Position numbers and translations under genes: made by a program
Shown here: positions 26,824 through 37,175 of the stretch, one piece after another
Position numbering within the stretch: the first letter of the stretch is position 1
How the letters are laid out: each line of letters begins with the position of its first letter
Notes under the pieces: generated by a model
What the model was told of the DNA's origin: nothing
What the model saw: only the letters and a program-made list of their open reading frames with translations
The model's database searches: none
Source of the DNA: Leishmania infantum JPCM5
Lineage: Eukaryota; Euglenozoa; Kinetoplastea; Trypanosomatida; Trypanosomatidae
Length of the DNA: 64,000 nt
NCBI RefSeq assembly: GCF_000002875.2
Contig: NC_009404.2
Span: forward strand, 161,501-225,500
Direction of reading: 5' to 3'

Positions 26824-28204
26824 AGACGCACACTTGGGAGCCGATCTCGGCGGCGGCGTCGCACATTTCCTCGTTGCACTTGATCGAACCCGCACCCCTG
26901 TGTATATGCACGGGAGCACATCTATGGCAGTCGCATACGGCCCACTCACTTCTCCTTGCCCCTTCTCCGACATCCTCAGGTCCGTATGAGGGCCGCGGTC
27001 GCGCCATCAACGCTTCCGTTGGCTGTTATCTTTCAACGCTTTTGCTTTGGGGTGGGCAAGTGGGTGGGGGCTCTCTTTCGCATGCCTTCTCTCTTCATCC
27101 GTGTGTATGCGTGCATGCGAGTGGACTTGGCGTTGCACGTCCTCCATGCTCTCACATCTTGCCACCCGTCCTGCTCTTCCTCTTGCTATTCTCTTTGTTT
27201 ATCCCTTGCTTGCAGACTGGTCCCTCGGGTGCGTTGTGACCTCTGCGCTCCCCTCGCTCACGGAGGCGTGGCGTGACGTGGCCTGGTGGTGGTGGTGTCG
27301 GGCATGTGTGCAGGGCTGCCGAAGTCGCGCGAAGGCCACATATATACACACACAAGCATACATACGATGAAGCGTCCATCAAACGGCCAAGCCGTGCTTG
27401 GCGACGCGAGGCCGGCGGCCTACGTGAAAGGGGAAGGGGTGATCTCAGAGCTTGTATCTCTCTCCTCTGCCCTCTCCGGCTGTCTGTTTGAACAGTGTAT
27501 TGGATCATGCAACCGGTGGTGTGTGTGTGTGTGTTCGTGTTGGCCACGGATTCAAGCCAAAGTGTTCACCGGCAGAGATGTGGGTGGGTCAGTGGCGTAC
27601 GGCCCCCAGCGTTGCCTCAACCGCCTCCCACTGGCACGCGCCCCCGCGCATGTCCAAGACCCCCCCCCTCTTGTCGTCCCTCTTTCTGGTTTCTGTCGCT
27701 GGACACGCACGCACCTGCTTCTCCTCTCTCCCCGCTTGACCTGCTCTTCCTTCCGCCACGTATCGAGCGCTGCCTTGTCCATTTCTTCAACGCGCGCACA
27801 CACAAACAGGACTGCTGCTGCTGCTGTCCTCTTCCTCTGCACACCGTACATTCAGCTAAAACTTTCCAAGAGAGGGCGGGGGCCGTTGGTTTCGTCGCTT
27901 CGTGGTACCGCGAAGAGGTGGAAGAGAACAGAGGCACGCCGTGCAGTCGTGTCGCAGTGACACGCACGCACACGCAACACACTTGAAAGCCGAGCGAGAC
28001 GCAGGAGACGTGGCCGTCGGAGTATTCTTGGGTGATACGCACGCCACTCTCCCGCCCTCCCCGTCGACTCCCTCCTCAGCCTCTCTGAGCGTGTTTGTGG
28101 GCAGCACTCTTCCCAGCGCCCTTTCCGCTTTTTCGTCAGATTGGGTCGTCTTTGCAGATCACTTCCCCCCACCCTCCCACCCACGATCCGTTGGCGCCGC
28201 GACC
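26824..28204. other. Intergenic spacer, CinA/NMNAT to uS15m
   Basis: GT/CA repeats (near 27285, 27350 and 27520), C8 near 27660 and the acceptor tract at 28112-28139. An ATG ORF at 27367-27960 contains a Cys-Val run from a GT repeat and looks non-coding. No gene recognised. Confidence 0.6.
28112..28139 (+). promoter_or_regulatory. Probable trans-splice acceptor for uS15m
   Basis: CCTTTCCGCTTTTTCGTCAG with AG at 28138-28139, leaving a 65-base 5' UTR before ATG 28205. Confidence 0.55.
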
Positions 28205-29494
28205 ATGGTGTCGTACACCTCTGCGCTGCTGCGGGTGTTCAACCGCAAGAACAAGGCCCCGCAGCGCATGTCGAACTTCACCAAGGTAACGAATCTGAAC
28301 AAAGCCGAAAAGGTGAAGATTGAGACGGTCGATGGCGACGTCGTCAAGGGTCGCGGACGTGTGCACCGCCGCTCGCACAGCGGGCTAAAGGATGCGATTG
28401 AAGAAATGGAGCACCCGGCCATCTGGCTATGGTACCCGTGGCGCAAGAACCCGGAGCCGCCGACGCCGTACATGCCATCGCAGCGCGCGCTCAAGAACAT
28501 CCACGGCGCCATCTTCACGAATCTCAGCCCTATTCAGAAGAAGAAGCAGGAGCAGATGCTCTACGGCGTGAACATCCCCGAGACGCGAGTCATGCGGTTT
28601 GAGCAGCAGCACCCACTCCTCTCGACGGCGCTGAAGCAACTGGATGGGCAGCCGAAGGGCTTCCCGTTCTGGTACAAGAAATACCCGACGCGTCGCCACG
28701 CCTATGAGCAGCGCTTCAGCGTACCGACGGAGATGCTAGAGGGCTACAACGACAGCATCAAGAAGGCCTTCAGCATGAGCATGATGACGATCCAAGAGAA
28801 GCAGTTTGCACAGGAGGCGATGTACATGGAACGGTACGCTGAGCACGACTTCGACACAACCAGCCCGGCCGTTCTGGCGGTGAAGCGGGCACTGAAGGTG
28901 CGCGTGCTGCGTAACCACTTGCTGACGAACCCGCACAACAACATCGTGAAGACGATCCTGGCAAACACCGAACGGAAGCTAAACCACACCCTTCGCCGGC
29001 TTCGCAAGGTGGACTTCAAACGGTACTGGGAGATAATCCGCGACCACGATGTACAGGACGTGCTGCAACCGCCAAACCTCGTGACGTACAGGCAGGGCTC
29101 CTACTGGCGGTACGACTGGAACGCAGGGCTGGCGATCAGCACGCAGCTCGCAGACGTGCTTGACCCTCGTGGCCTCAACGGCTGCGTTGAGACGGGCCGC
29201 TCCCGTTCCGAGGTGGCTCGAGACCTCGGTCTCTCCTACACCCGCCCGCTTCAGGAAAACGAGAAGAAGCAGCTCTCGGAACAGGCCGTCTACTACGAGC
29301 GGCTGGCGAAGTTCAAGATGGAGCAGCCGGAGGCGGCACGCGCGCAGGAGCGGGAGCGCTTTGTCCGCAAGTTCTCCGGCATGTTCCTCAAGATGGATAT
29401 GAAGTCGGGCGTCCCCGACTTTCCCAGCACGTACCGCAAGCTGCTCGGGACGCAGGTGGCGCGGTGGTCGTCGAAACGGCACGGCCCTATGTAA
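28205..29494 (+). CDS. uS15m: Mitochondrial ribosomal protein uS15m
   Basis: A 429-residue basic protein. Residues about 225-285 match the bacterial S15 helical core: VRVLRNHLLTNPHNNIVKTI, then ERKLNHTLRRLRKVDFKRYW and EIIRDH, equivalent to the S15 H-S-R-R-G-L and R-R-K-L-L-x-Y-L-x-x-x-D-x-x-R-Y blocks that bind 16S/12S rRNA. Long N- and C-terminal extensions, rich in Lys, Tyr, Trp and Gln, are typical of kinetoplastid mitoribosomal proteins, which compensate for very short rRNAs. The N-terminus (VSYTSALLRVFNRKNKAPQR) is basic and lacks acidic residues, fitting mitochondrial import. The ATG at 28205 sits in GCGACC context after the acceptor at 28139. Confidence 0.85.
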   Translation: MVSYTSALLRVFNRKNKAPQRMSNFTKVTNLNKAEKVKIETVDGDVVKGRGRVHRRSHSGLKDAIEEMEHPAIWLWYPWRKNPEPPTPYMPSQRALKNIHGAIFTNLSPIQKKKQEQMLYGVNIPETRVMRFEQQHPLLSTALKQLDGQPKGFPFWYKKYPTRRHAYEQRFSVPTEMLEGYNDSIKKAFSMSMMTIQEKQFAQEAMYMERYAEHDFDTTSPAVLAVKRALKVRVLRNHLLTNPHNNIVKTILANTERKLNHTLRRLRKVDFKRYWEIIRDHDVQDVLQPPNLVTYRQGSYWRYDWNAGLAISTQLADVLDPRGLNGCVETGRSRSEVARDLGLSYTRPLQENEKKQLSEQAVYYERLAKFKMEQPEAARAQERERFVRKFSGMFLKMDMKSGVPDFPSTYRKLLGTQVARWSSKRHGPM

Positions 29495-30555
29495 GCCACT
29501 CGCCGGCGTTTTGCGCGATGTGCGCTGCGCGGCACGTGCGTGTGCGCGCTGTCTCGCACAGCAGTCCACCTTGGCGACAAAACTCTTTTCGTCATGTCGC
29601 TCTTGTCCCTTCGCTGCGTCTGTGCGTGTCTGCGTGTGTGTGTCTCGCTCACCGTATCTACACTCTAACCAACTGAACGGAACGAAATGCCTGCAACAGA
29701 CGAACAAGAGCGAATCCTCGCCGTGTGCGAGGGCTGCGCTGGAGCAACGCCCGCTGCACGCAGCCAGGAAAACAAGAAACGGGATGTGTGCTGTGTTTGA
29801 GGGCAGCGCACAAGCTCAAATGGGGACGCCACGTGTGCTGGTGTGAGCCATCGCATTCATTACAAGGCCATCGTCTTGTTTTCGTTTCGCTTGCTTTCTT
29901 CGTGGATGTGAGCGATAACTCTTCCTTCCCTCCGCCCGTCCACCCTCCTCGTTGATCGTTGCCACTGGAGTGTGGGTGTGTGGGTGTGTGCTGTACCTTC
30001 AGCACAGTATACACACACACAGACACAGAGAAAAGTGACCAGGGGCGGGGGGCTTGTGTCGCATCTTTGCTATCCCTCTCGTCGCCCTCCCTCTGCCCAT
30101 CTCGCATCATCTTCCGTTGATTTTGTGCGGTGCAGATACACATGCACACACATACACACACGCATAAATACAGCCAGCAGCTCCAGAACGCCAACACTCC
30201 ACGTGAGAGCCCCGCTGCCCCCCCCTCCCTCCGCTCCAAAGAGAAGGAAAGGAGAGGTCAGCATCAGCAGCGCGTGTCACGTTCTCCGTCGGCTGCCTCG
30301 TCTTCGCTCCTCCGGATCGCCTAGGTCCATACGTACGTGGGGTGGGGAGCGATGGGGAGCGGCAGGAAAAGCGCAGGGCAGGCACACCCACACGCACACA
30401 CACACCGCGCCCTTATCATCTCTCTCGCGTTCTTGTTTTTCTGGTGCCCTTAAAAGATACTTGTACACACGCATAGACATACATGCGCACGCGTGCGCGT
30501 CTTGAACGGCCGCCTCCCACCCCTCCTCTCCCGGCCTCGCACACACGCAACGCCG
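29495..30555. other. Intergenic spacer, uS15m to WW/MORN gene
   Basis: TG/CA repeats (near 29630, 29970-30020, 30140-30170 and 30390), C-rich run near 30220 and an acceptor tract at 30419-30456. The frame of the next gene opens upstream with GTG only. No gene seen. Confidence 0.6.
30419..30456 (+). promoter_or_regulatory. Probable trans-splice acceptor for WW/MORN gene
   Basis: CT-rich tract with TTGTTTTTCTGG followed by CCCTTAAAAG; AG at 30455-30456, 99 bases before ATG 30556. Confidence 0.45.
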
Positions 30556-33444
30556 ATGCCCGGCGTGCCAGACAAGATACTGGTAGGCCCCACCACGTAC
30601 GTGCACCTCCGCCGCAAGCACAGGGACTACTACGTGCCGAACTTTCTCTGCGGCGCCGATGGGAAGTCAACATCGCCGCGATTGCCGGACGATAGTGAGC
30701 ACGTGTGGCGCTACAGCGTGTCGAAGGCGCACCACAACACCGTTTTCTTTTTCAATGCGGTAACGCGCAAGTCCGTGTGGGTGCTCCCGGTTGTACACCG
30801 CGATGGCCGCACGGAGCCGCTGGGCGAGGGTGAGGCGATGCGAGCCATCTACTCCGATATCGTCGCCGATGGTGTTGAGGCGATACCAGAGGCGACGCTC
30901 AGCAGACTCACCAAAGCGCGCGTGCATAAGGAAAAAAGCATGGACGCTCGCGGCAAGCTCGATATTGACGTCACCGACTCACTCAGTTCAACACCTAAAT
31001 TGGTGTCAGCCGTCGCGGGCCAATCAAAGTCGACGGGGGCTCGCTCTCCTGGCGATCCCCCCTCGGAGACGGCGGCTCCACATGCTGCAGGGCCATCTAA
31101 CGACTCTGCCGCAGCGCTACAGGTGGTTACAAGAGAACGAGTGCACGCATCAGGGCTGCGGGCACGTGAAGCAGAGGCGCAGCGCACCTCGGCTGCGCCG
31201 AGTGCGATAGCCGAGAGAGAGCACCACAGGCCAACATTGCAGGACCGGCTCGCTGCTTGGCGGGCCCGCCAGCACGACCCGGTATCGCCAGCAGAAGGTC
31301 CGCACCACCACCAGCAGCAGCCAGCCTCGACTGCCGGGGGCCCAACGGCGGCGACGACGGAGACGCCCTCAGTTGTTGTCAAAGACCCGTATGCATACAC
31401 GATATCGTCCACAATGCCGACAAACAAGAAGTGCGAGTCCTCGAGCGCGGAAGGTGCCCTACATACAAAGGAGAACGAGGCGCTGCCGCGCACGCCGGAC
31501 GCGACGCAGGGCCACTCGCTCATGCACACCCAGGCTTCAGCAGCCGCCTTCGCCTCTACCGACCCCGAGAACGTGCTGCACGCGCCGGTGCCAAAGCAGG
31601 CTCAGTCACGCGAGAACATCGCCACCGCACCACCGGCCAATGTAACAGCGCCAGCCATCCAGGAGAGAGAGCTCGCGAGAGCCGCAGCACTTCTTCATCA
31701 AGAGAAAATCGCCGCCATGCAGCAAGAGATGGCAGCACTGGAATCTCGACGCCGTGCACTGGCGGTGGAGCAGGCGGAGGCGGAGGAGCGCGCGCGTCTA
31801 GCGCAGGCACGCGCCGCCGCCGAGCGTGCACGCTTGGAAGAGATCGAACGGACTACACGTGAGCAGGCGCAGCGACGCGCCGCCATGGACGCGTCTGCCG
31901 CGGCTGAGCTGCGTGTACAGAACGTGAACGAGTACTTGTCGAAACAGCGGCAGCTGCAGGAGGCAGCGCAGTCCGCTGTAGCAGACTCGTTCACGTACGC
32001 CTCTCGTATCGCCGCGCAGCTCGTCGCTGCGGCCCCCCGGCCAGAGAATGTCTACATCCCCGTCAAGGGCAAACCTAGCAAATCGGGTGGTGAAGCGAGC
32101 GCGCTGCTCACACCGCCTGACTTCCGTGCCCATCAAGTTGGTCGGGTGACGCCGGCCGCTGCAGGACCTCCAGCTGCGTCGCCAGTGGCAGGGGAGCCGG
32201 GCCTTCGGGCAGAGGCGAAGAAAGAGAGCGGTGGTACCTCCGTGGGAGCGCAGCGTGGCTCCCTGACCGTTGCGCCTACCTCGACTGGCACGGCAACCGC
32301 TCAGCGCCGCCAGGGGCGCCTTGCCTATGCGTTGCCACACCTGTACGAGGGTGAGGTCATCACCTACCGCCCGAGCAGCAGCTTTACCCGCCAGGCAGTC
32401 CTGAACGACCGTGCCGCCGCGATCGAGAACCAGCCTCCTCGAGCGCTCAGCTCTTCAGCAGCAGGGCTCACCACACCTCTTATCTTGGCAGCCAAGCGCG
32501 ATGGCACTGGCACGCAGTACTACGACGCGGCCCACCAGCACTTCTTCCACGGCACCTGGCGTGAGGACAAACGAGACGGCGCTGGGGTGCTGTCGCTGCC
32601 AACCACGGCGGTGCAGGGAGGCTGGCGCGGCGACCAGCTCGTCGGTCCCGCCATTGTGCAAACGCGGCACAGCAAAGGAGCAGCCACTTTCGCCTCCGGG
32701 AGGCCCGCCGGCAGCTTACAGGCGCCCGGCACGGGCCCTACGGACACCTCGTCGCGTGACAACGGCGCACTGCCGTCCACGGCCTCGCACACGTCGCGCA
32801 CCGCAGCCGGCACGACCACGCTGACTGGCAACGCCGTCATGGAGCTGGACAACAAGGCGCTCTTCGTCGGTGCGCTCGAGGAGGGTCGAGTACGTGCACC
32901 GTATGTCCTTCAGCTGGGCCAGGGCGACTACATTGAGTGGCTTGGCGCTCCCGCGCGCCGGGGAGGATGGGCTCGCTCGCCCGCCGGCGCATCAGGAGAG
33001 CTGGTAAAGCACACCCCTGCACATGCCCCCTCCTCTTCCTCGGCCCCCGCTTCGAAGGCTGGCACCGGTGAGTGCCGTATCCGCTTCCGCAACGACGACA
33101 CCTACGTTGGGCACGTCTGCAACTTTCAACTTCACGGCTTCGGCTACTACCGCTTCGCCGAGGACGCGCACTCCTACACCGGCCGTTTTGAGGCCGGCCT
33201 GCCGCACGGGGAGGGGCTGCTGATCTTTGCAAACGGAGACGTGTACCGCGGCGGCTTCGCGAAGGGGCTCTTCGACGGCCACGGCACGTACGCCTCGCAC
33301 ACGGGGCACTACGTGTACGAGGGGGACTGGGTGGCCGGAAAGATGAACGGTCAGGGCACGCTGGCCTTTGCCAATGGTGATGTATGGAAAGGCACTTTCA
33401 GGGACGACACGCGCGTGGTTGGCGCATACACGACGCTAGCGTAA
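30556..33444 (+). CDS. WW-like, coiled-coil and MORN-repeat protein
   Basis: A 962-residue modular protein. Residues 50-79 resemble a WW domain (WRYSVSKAHHNTVFFFNAVT then RKSVWVLP: two Trp, the aromatic triplet, N-x-x-T and the final Pro). After a Ser/Ala/Thr-rich linker comes an Ala/Glu/Arg/Gln coiled coil at about 366-471. One MORN-like unit (HFFHGTWREDKRDGAGVLSL) is near 660, and a C-terminal array of about five (DDTYVGHVCNFQLHGFGYY, SYTGRFEAGLPHGEGLLIF, DVYRGGFAKGLFDGHGTY, YVYEGDWVAGKMNGQGTL and DVWKGTFRDDTR) spans 838-955. MORN proteins in this group often occupy cytoskeletal collars or flagella, and WW domains bind Pro-rich peptides, so a scaffold role is inferred. ATG 30556 was chosen because upstream in-frame sequence starts only with GTG. 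Confidence 0.85.
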   Translation: MPGVPDKILVGPTTYVHLRRKHRDYYVPNFLCGADGKSTSPRLPDDSEHVWRYSVSKAHHNTVFFFNAVTRKSVWVLPVVHRDGRTEPLGEGEAMRAIYSDIVADGVEAIPEATLSRLTKARVHKEKSMDARGKLDIDVTDSLSSTPKLVSAVAGQSKSTGARSPGDPPSETAAPHAAGPSNDSAAALQVVTRERVHASGLRAREAEAQRTSAAPSAIAEREHHRPTLQDRLAAWRARQHDPVSPAEGPHHHQQQPASTAGGPTAATTETPSVVVKDPYAYTISSTMPTNKKCESSSAEGALHTKENEALPRTPDATQGHSLMHTQASAAAFASTDPENVLHAPVPKQAQSRENIATAPPANVTAPAIQERELARAAALLHQEKIAAMQQEMAALESRRRALAVEQAEAEERARLAQARAAAERARLEEIERTTREQAQRRAAMDASAAAELRVQNVNEYLSKQRQLQEAAQSAVADSFTYASRIAAQLVAAAPRPENVYIPVKGKPSKSGGEASALLTPPDFRAHQVGRVTPAAAGPPAASPVAGEPGLRAEAKKESGGTSVGAQRGSLTVAPTSTGTATAQRRQGRLAYALPHLYEGEVITYRPSSSFTRQAVLNDRAAAIENQPPRALSSSAAGLTTPLILAAKRDGTGTQYYDAAHQHFFHGTWREDKRDGAGVLSLPTTAVQGGWRGDQLVGPAIVQTRHSKGAATFASGRPAGSLQAPGTGPTDTSSRDNGALPSTASHTSRTAAGTTTLTGNAVMELDNKALFVGALEEGRVRAPYVLQLGQGDYIEWLGAPARRGGWARSPAGASGELVKHTPAHAPSSSSAPASKAGTGECRIRFRNDDTYVGHVCNFQLHGFGYYRFAEDAHSYTGRFEAGLPHGEGLLIFANGDVYRGGFAKGLFDGHGTYASHTGHYVYEGDWVAGKMNGQGTLAFANGDVWKGTFRDDTRVVGAYTTLA

Positions 33445-34031
33445 AGCGCGGTGCGAGGGGGCTGGCGATCATTTATGCATGCCCCCCCCCACCCACCCAC
33501 CTCACCCTCTCCAGGTGTGACGGGTAGCGGTTGACCCTCGAGCTGTGGCGGTGCATGTCCCTCTGTCCTGCTGCACCTCTCGCCTTTCTCCAACAATTGA
33601 CGAGCGCGCGCCTTCGAAAGCCTCACCGTGTTCTGCTCTTCACGCTGGAGGCAAGCAAAGGTGTTCAACGGGAGAAAAAGAAACAGATCATCTACTCAGG
33701 CAGGAGAGGCGGCTCTGGGAGCAAGCGAGGCCCACATGATGGGGTCGTCAGAAGGCGCCCTTTGTGACCTGCTAATGTCAGAGGAGAGGACGGGGAGAGA
33801 CCTGCTCGCTGACGCTCGCTGCATTATCGGAGTGGGCATGGGTCACGACTGGTGGCACACGGCGCCATGGCACATGCGAGTGAAAAGTGACTCGGGGGGC
33901 TGGGGCACCCCTCCCAAACCCCTTCGGCAGTTGGCAGCCTTCCTGCCGTTCAAGCGGTTCGCGACGGCCTTGAATGGGTATTCTCCCCGTGCGCTCCTTC
34001 ACGACCATCTCTTTGCTCCACCACTATACAC

Positions 34032-34049
34032 GCACACACACACACACAC
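34032..34049. repeat. (CA)n microsatellite
   Basis: CA run in the 3' UTR/intergenic region, with a second one about 170 bases downstream. Confidence 0.8.
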
Positions 34050-34269
34050 GCACATATACACATGTACACACGAACTTGAGCTGTACGCTTCGCCGCGTGT
34101 TCTCTCCTCTTGTCGCGTCCCCACCGCAAGAAGAGGTCGGTTGCAAAGGGGAGCTCGTGGACGAAAGCAAGTCTCTCGTAAAGGGCTCGCATCGCGGGAA
34201 CCACAAGCAGGCACACACACACACACGCACACACACAGAGAGACATAAAAAGCACCCGCCGCTAACCGC

Positions 34270-34313
34270 GGCCCCCCCCCACCCTCTCTCTCGCTCCCCT
34301 CCTCTCTCTGTAG
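34270..34313 (+). promoter_or_regulatory. Trans-splice acceptor abutting a start codon
   Basis: Long C/T tract ending CTCTCTGTAG with AG at 34312-34313. Two more AGs follow at 34315-34316 and 34318-34319, and the ATG is at 34321. Any of them would give a 5' UTR of 7 bases or fewer apart from the spliced leader. Confidence 0.5.
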
Positions 34314-34320
34314 CAGCAGA

Positions 34321-34755
34321 ATGGGCTACACACGCGAGCGCACCAATCGACACTTCTTTGTGTCCCGTGCCAACGCCTTCTTCTCTCGTCTGCCGATTGC
34401 CCGCATTCAGCGCGCGTTGGCGATGGAGGCGATCAAGAAAGGTTCCATGAAGCCGTGGAAGCACACCAAGGAGCAGATCATCGGCTCTCCCATCACGTGC
34501 AACTTCGAGTACAACCCGCGGCCGGTGCGGCTCATCGGCACGGTCATGGACGCGCACACCGAGGAGACGAGCATTAAGGGCGGGCTAAAGGTGTACTCGC
34601 GCAACGAGGAGGCGAACATGATGCTGTGGATCCCCGCCGGCAACCCCAAGCTGAAGTATGAGGTGACTTCCGCGAAGGGCAGCTTTGAGCATTACCTGGA
34701 CGAGCGTAGCAAGTGGGATGAGGCGTGGCTGACGGGCCGGGCTCGCATGAAATAA
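34321..34755 (+). CDS. Small basic conserved-looking protein, 144 aa
   Basis: I do not recognise the family. The N-terminal 35 residues are basic and contain alternating hydrophobic residues (RERTNRHFFVSRANAFFSRL), resembling a mitochondrial presequence. The remainder is a compact, well-mixed protein with GSPITCNFEYNPRPVRLIG, VYSRNEEANMMLWIPAG and a C-terminal LDERSKWDEAWLTGRARMK helix. No transmembrane helix, zinc motif or catalytic signature. Size, charge and composition would fit a kinetoplastid mitoribosomal or respiratory-complex accessory subunit, which is inference only. The ATG follows the acceptor within 7 bases; the next in-frame ATG is residue 35, which would remove the presequence-like part. 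Confidence 0.78.
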   Translation: MGYTRERTNRHFFVSRANAFFSRLPIARIQRALAMEAIKKGSMKPWKHTKEQIIGSPITCNFEYNPRPVRLIGTVMDAHTEETSIKGGLKVYSRNEEANMMLWIPAGNPKLKYEVTSAKGSFEHYLDERSKWDEAWLTGRARMK

Positions 34756-35699
34756 GGCGCGAGCTCACACGCGAAAAAAAAAAATGATGGTGGTGGCGGT
34801 GGCGGCAGGGTCGCCTCAGACACGCACGATCACGAGTGGGGCAATGAAGGCGTTTGTGTTGTCGTTGCTTGCAGGGGAATCACGCGCCTCTTTTTGGCAC
34901 GCCCTAACGAGCCGATACATGAACGTGGCGCTGGTGAACACACGTGCGTGCGCGCACCAAAAAAGTGAAGTCAGCGAAAGGGAACGGCGACTGCAGCACG
35001 GAGGCGTGGCGCTGCCTTGTGAAGGCGCGTCGGTACCAGGTACTTGTGCATACGCTCCCGCGACTTGATGCGCGAGGGAGGGAGGAAGCGGGGGAGGGAG
35101 CCTTTGAAGGCTCACTGTTGAGCCTCACGGAGTGGCCCCCACGGAACGGCATCCGCCGCTTCGATTGTGCTTTGACGCCGGCGTGCCGCTGCGTAAGCGC
35201 GTGCTCGCGGGCCTTCGTGGAAGATGCCCGTTCTGCGCTCCATTTCTCTGCCAAGTATGCGCTCACCCTTCCGCCCTCTCTATGTATACGTATGCGCATC
35301 TCAGGTTTGCGACGTTGTCGATCACACACGCACACACACACAAACACACAGACACACAGGTAAAACGCACGGACGCGCACACCGCATCCGAAATTTACGC
35401 GAAGAGTACGCGTGGAAGCGCGTACAGACAAACCAAAGAGGTTGAGAAGGAGCGAGTGGGACGGCGTGCAAGTCGTGAAAGGGCGTGCGTTTGCGTGTTC
35501 CTTCTCCTGCACGCTTCTGTCAGGGCGTTAGCCATCGCTGGTGACGCAGCCCTTCTCGCCTCTGTCGAGGTCAATACTGCTCGCGCGCGTCTCCGGGCCG
35601 CCCGCGCTACATTGGACGGCGCATCGCAGGCACGTCTGTGGGTCACAGAAGGTTAGCGAGTATTCGGAACGGCGCGCACCGTTTGCGCTCACCTTAGCC
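34756..35699. other. Intergenic spacer before RWD gene
   Basis: A10 run near 34773, GC-rich middle, CA repeat near 35325-35360 and a pyrimidine tract at 35493-35523 with AG at 35522-35523. The RWD frame is open upstream without an ATG. No gene seen. Confidence 0.6.
35493..35523 (+). promoter_or_regulatory. Probable trans-splice acceptor for RWD gene
   Basis: GTTCCTTCTCCTGCACGCTT followed by CTGTCAG; AG at 35522-35523, about 176 bases before ATG 35700. Confidence 0.4.
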
Positions 35700-36398
35700 A
35701 TGCCACCACCGACCGAAATGCAGGAGATGGAGATGGAGATGGTGCAGGGTATGTACGACACGTACGAGCGCCTCTCGGACGACCCGCCGTCGTACTGCGT
35801 CTCCTTAGCCGCCACGCAGGATGAGCCGCCGCAGCTGAGAGTGATCATCACCTACCCCACCGAGGAGTACCCGGAATCGGCACCGTGCGTTGTCGCGGTA
35901 GAGTGCATCTCCAAGGCGCGCCGCATCCCGGTCGGCGCCATCACCAAGCAAATCGCCAGCACATGCGAGGAGAACATCGGCATGCACAGCGTTGTGCTGG
36001 TGCTGCAGCAGGTGCAGGAGTTTCTGTCGCGCGCTGTCGAGGAAGAGGAGAAGGCGGACCTGCTGCGCCGCGGCGAGGTGATGGCGTCTGAGGCCGCAAA
36101 GCGCACCGGCGCAGTGGAGGAGGACCCGACCATCCGAGTCGGTGCCGCCGTCACGCGGGAACTCTTCGAGGAGTGGAGCCGCAAGCACAACGCTGAGAAG
36201 GCCAAGGCACGGGCGGAGCGCGAGAAGAAAGCGGTGAAGGTGTCCGCCTCCAAACTGTCAGGCCGTCAGCTCTGGGATAATAGTCTGAAGTCCGCGGACT
36301 GGGCGCTGTTTGGAGGCGAGGCCGAAGAAGACGGCGTCGAGAACGTGGACTTCGGCTCCATGAAGGATCTCGACGAGGATGAGTTTGATCTCGAGTAA
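35700..36398 (+). CDS. RWDD1/GIR2-like RWD-domain protein
   Basis: A 232-residue protein with the RWDD1/Gir2 (DRG family regulatory protein 2) layout. Residues 5-115 are an RWD domain: MQEMEMEMVQGMYDTYERLS, DDPPSYCVSL, ITYPTEEYPESAPCVVAVEC (the Y-P-x-x-x-P-x-x-P signature) and the helix ENIGMHSVVLVLQQVQEFLS. The rest is a charged helix followed by VTRELFEEWSRKHNAEKAKA and KLSGRQLWDNSLKSADWALF, which align with the conserved RWDD1 tail, and an acidic C-terminus DLDEDEFDLE. RWDD1/Gir2 binds and stabilises the DRG2-type translational GTPase, and yeast Gir2 also contacts Gcn1. Length matches the family (about 240). Confidence 0.88.
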   Translation: MPPPTEMQEMEMEMVQGMYDTYERLSDDPPSYCVSLAATQDEPPQLRVIITYPTEEYPESAPCVVAVECISKARRIPVGAITKQIASTCEENIGMHSVVLVLQQVQEFLSRAVEEEEKADLLRRGEVMASEAAKRTGAVEEDPTIRVGAAVTRELFEEWSRKHNAEKAKARAEREKKAVKVSASKLSGRQLWDNSLKSADWALFGGEAEEDGVENVDFGSMKDLDEDEFDLE

Positions 36399-37175
36399 GG
36401 AGCGTCTGGGGAAGGGGGAAAGCAAGGGGGCGTGGGTCTGACCGGTGAGACGTTGGTGCCCCCCCCCACACACACACACGGACACACCAAAAACCCGTCG
36501 TTGAGTTGATGGACACACTATCTGTAATCGCAGACGCCGCTGTTGCTTTCCTTGTTCCTTTCCTCCCAGCTCAACGGCTGCGAATGCGGCGCGCCCACAC
36601 GTATCCCATGAAACATGCACGCCCTTCAGCGTGCAAACGTCGCCTCAGCCGCGCCACGCGAGTGTAGCGAGAGAGGCGGAGAGACGCCCCCCTCGACCTC
36701 CATACATACACACGAAAAGCGTGAAGGCTTATCATGCCATTGAACGTCAATGGGCGTTATGGAGCAAGCTTTTGCGCATCAACTCGAGACCTAATCGATG
36801 AGGGAGGGAGTTACTAGTGCTCCGTAGAGGAGTGGCAGCCTCGGATATCGTTCTTCCTCCCTGCTGCCTTGCTGCCCCGAAGTGTGTTCGCCGAGAGGCC
36901 GGCTGGGAGTAGCGGAAGGGCGGCTGAAGTTGTGGACGTGGTCCTACACGAACGCCATGCACGCCTCCCGGAGGCGAGGAAAACACGCAAAACAGGAAGA
37001 AACCGATGTCGCTGCACCTTCCAGCGCCGCTGCCGTCTCTCTTCACCTCACGCTCTTCTTTCCATTTTTCTCGCTTCACATCTCCGTGCCTTCGCACATC
37101 CGACACGCGCTCTCATCTTTGCGGCTCACTTTGCGCGTTTGTGCTGGCAGCGAACCGGGGGGCTGACCCCGACGA

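Larger units (their letters stand above)
33445..34320. other. Intergenic spacer with CA repeats
   Basis: C9 run near 33483, a GC-rich non-repetitive part at 33690-33980, CA repeats at 34032-34049 and near 34212-34240, and the acceptor tract at 34270-34313. An ATG ORF at 33736-34248 reads through the CA repeats and looks non-coding. Confidence 0.55.

Noticed and set aside
27367..27960. ATG ORF in the spacer before uS15m
   Set aside because: Contains a Cys-Val run from a GT repeat and Leu/Ser/Pro-rich pyrimidine-tract translation; no family resemblance.
33736..34248. 171-codon ORF in the spacer after the WW/MORN gene
   Set aside because: It runs through two CA repeats (Thr-His runs) and overlaps no acceptor. 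I also tested 33690-33980 as a decayed SIDER but found no shared landmark.
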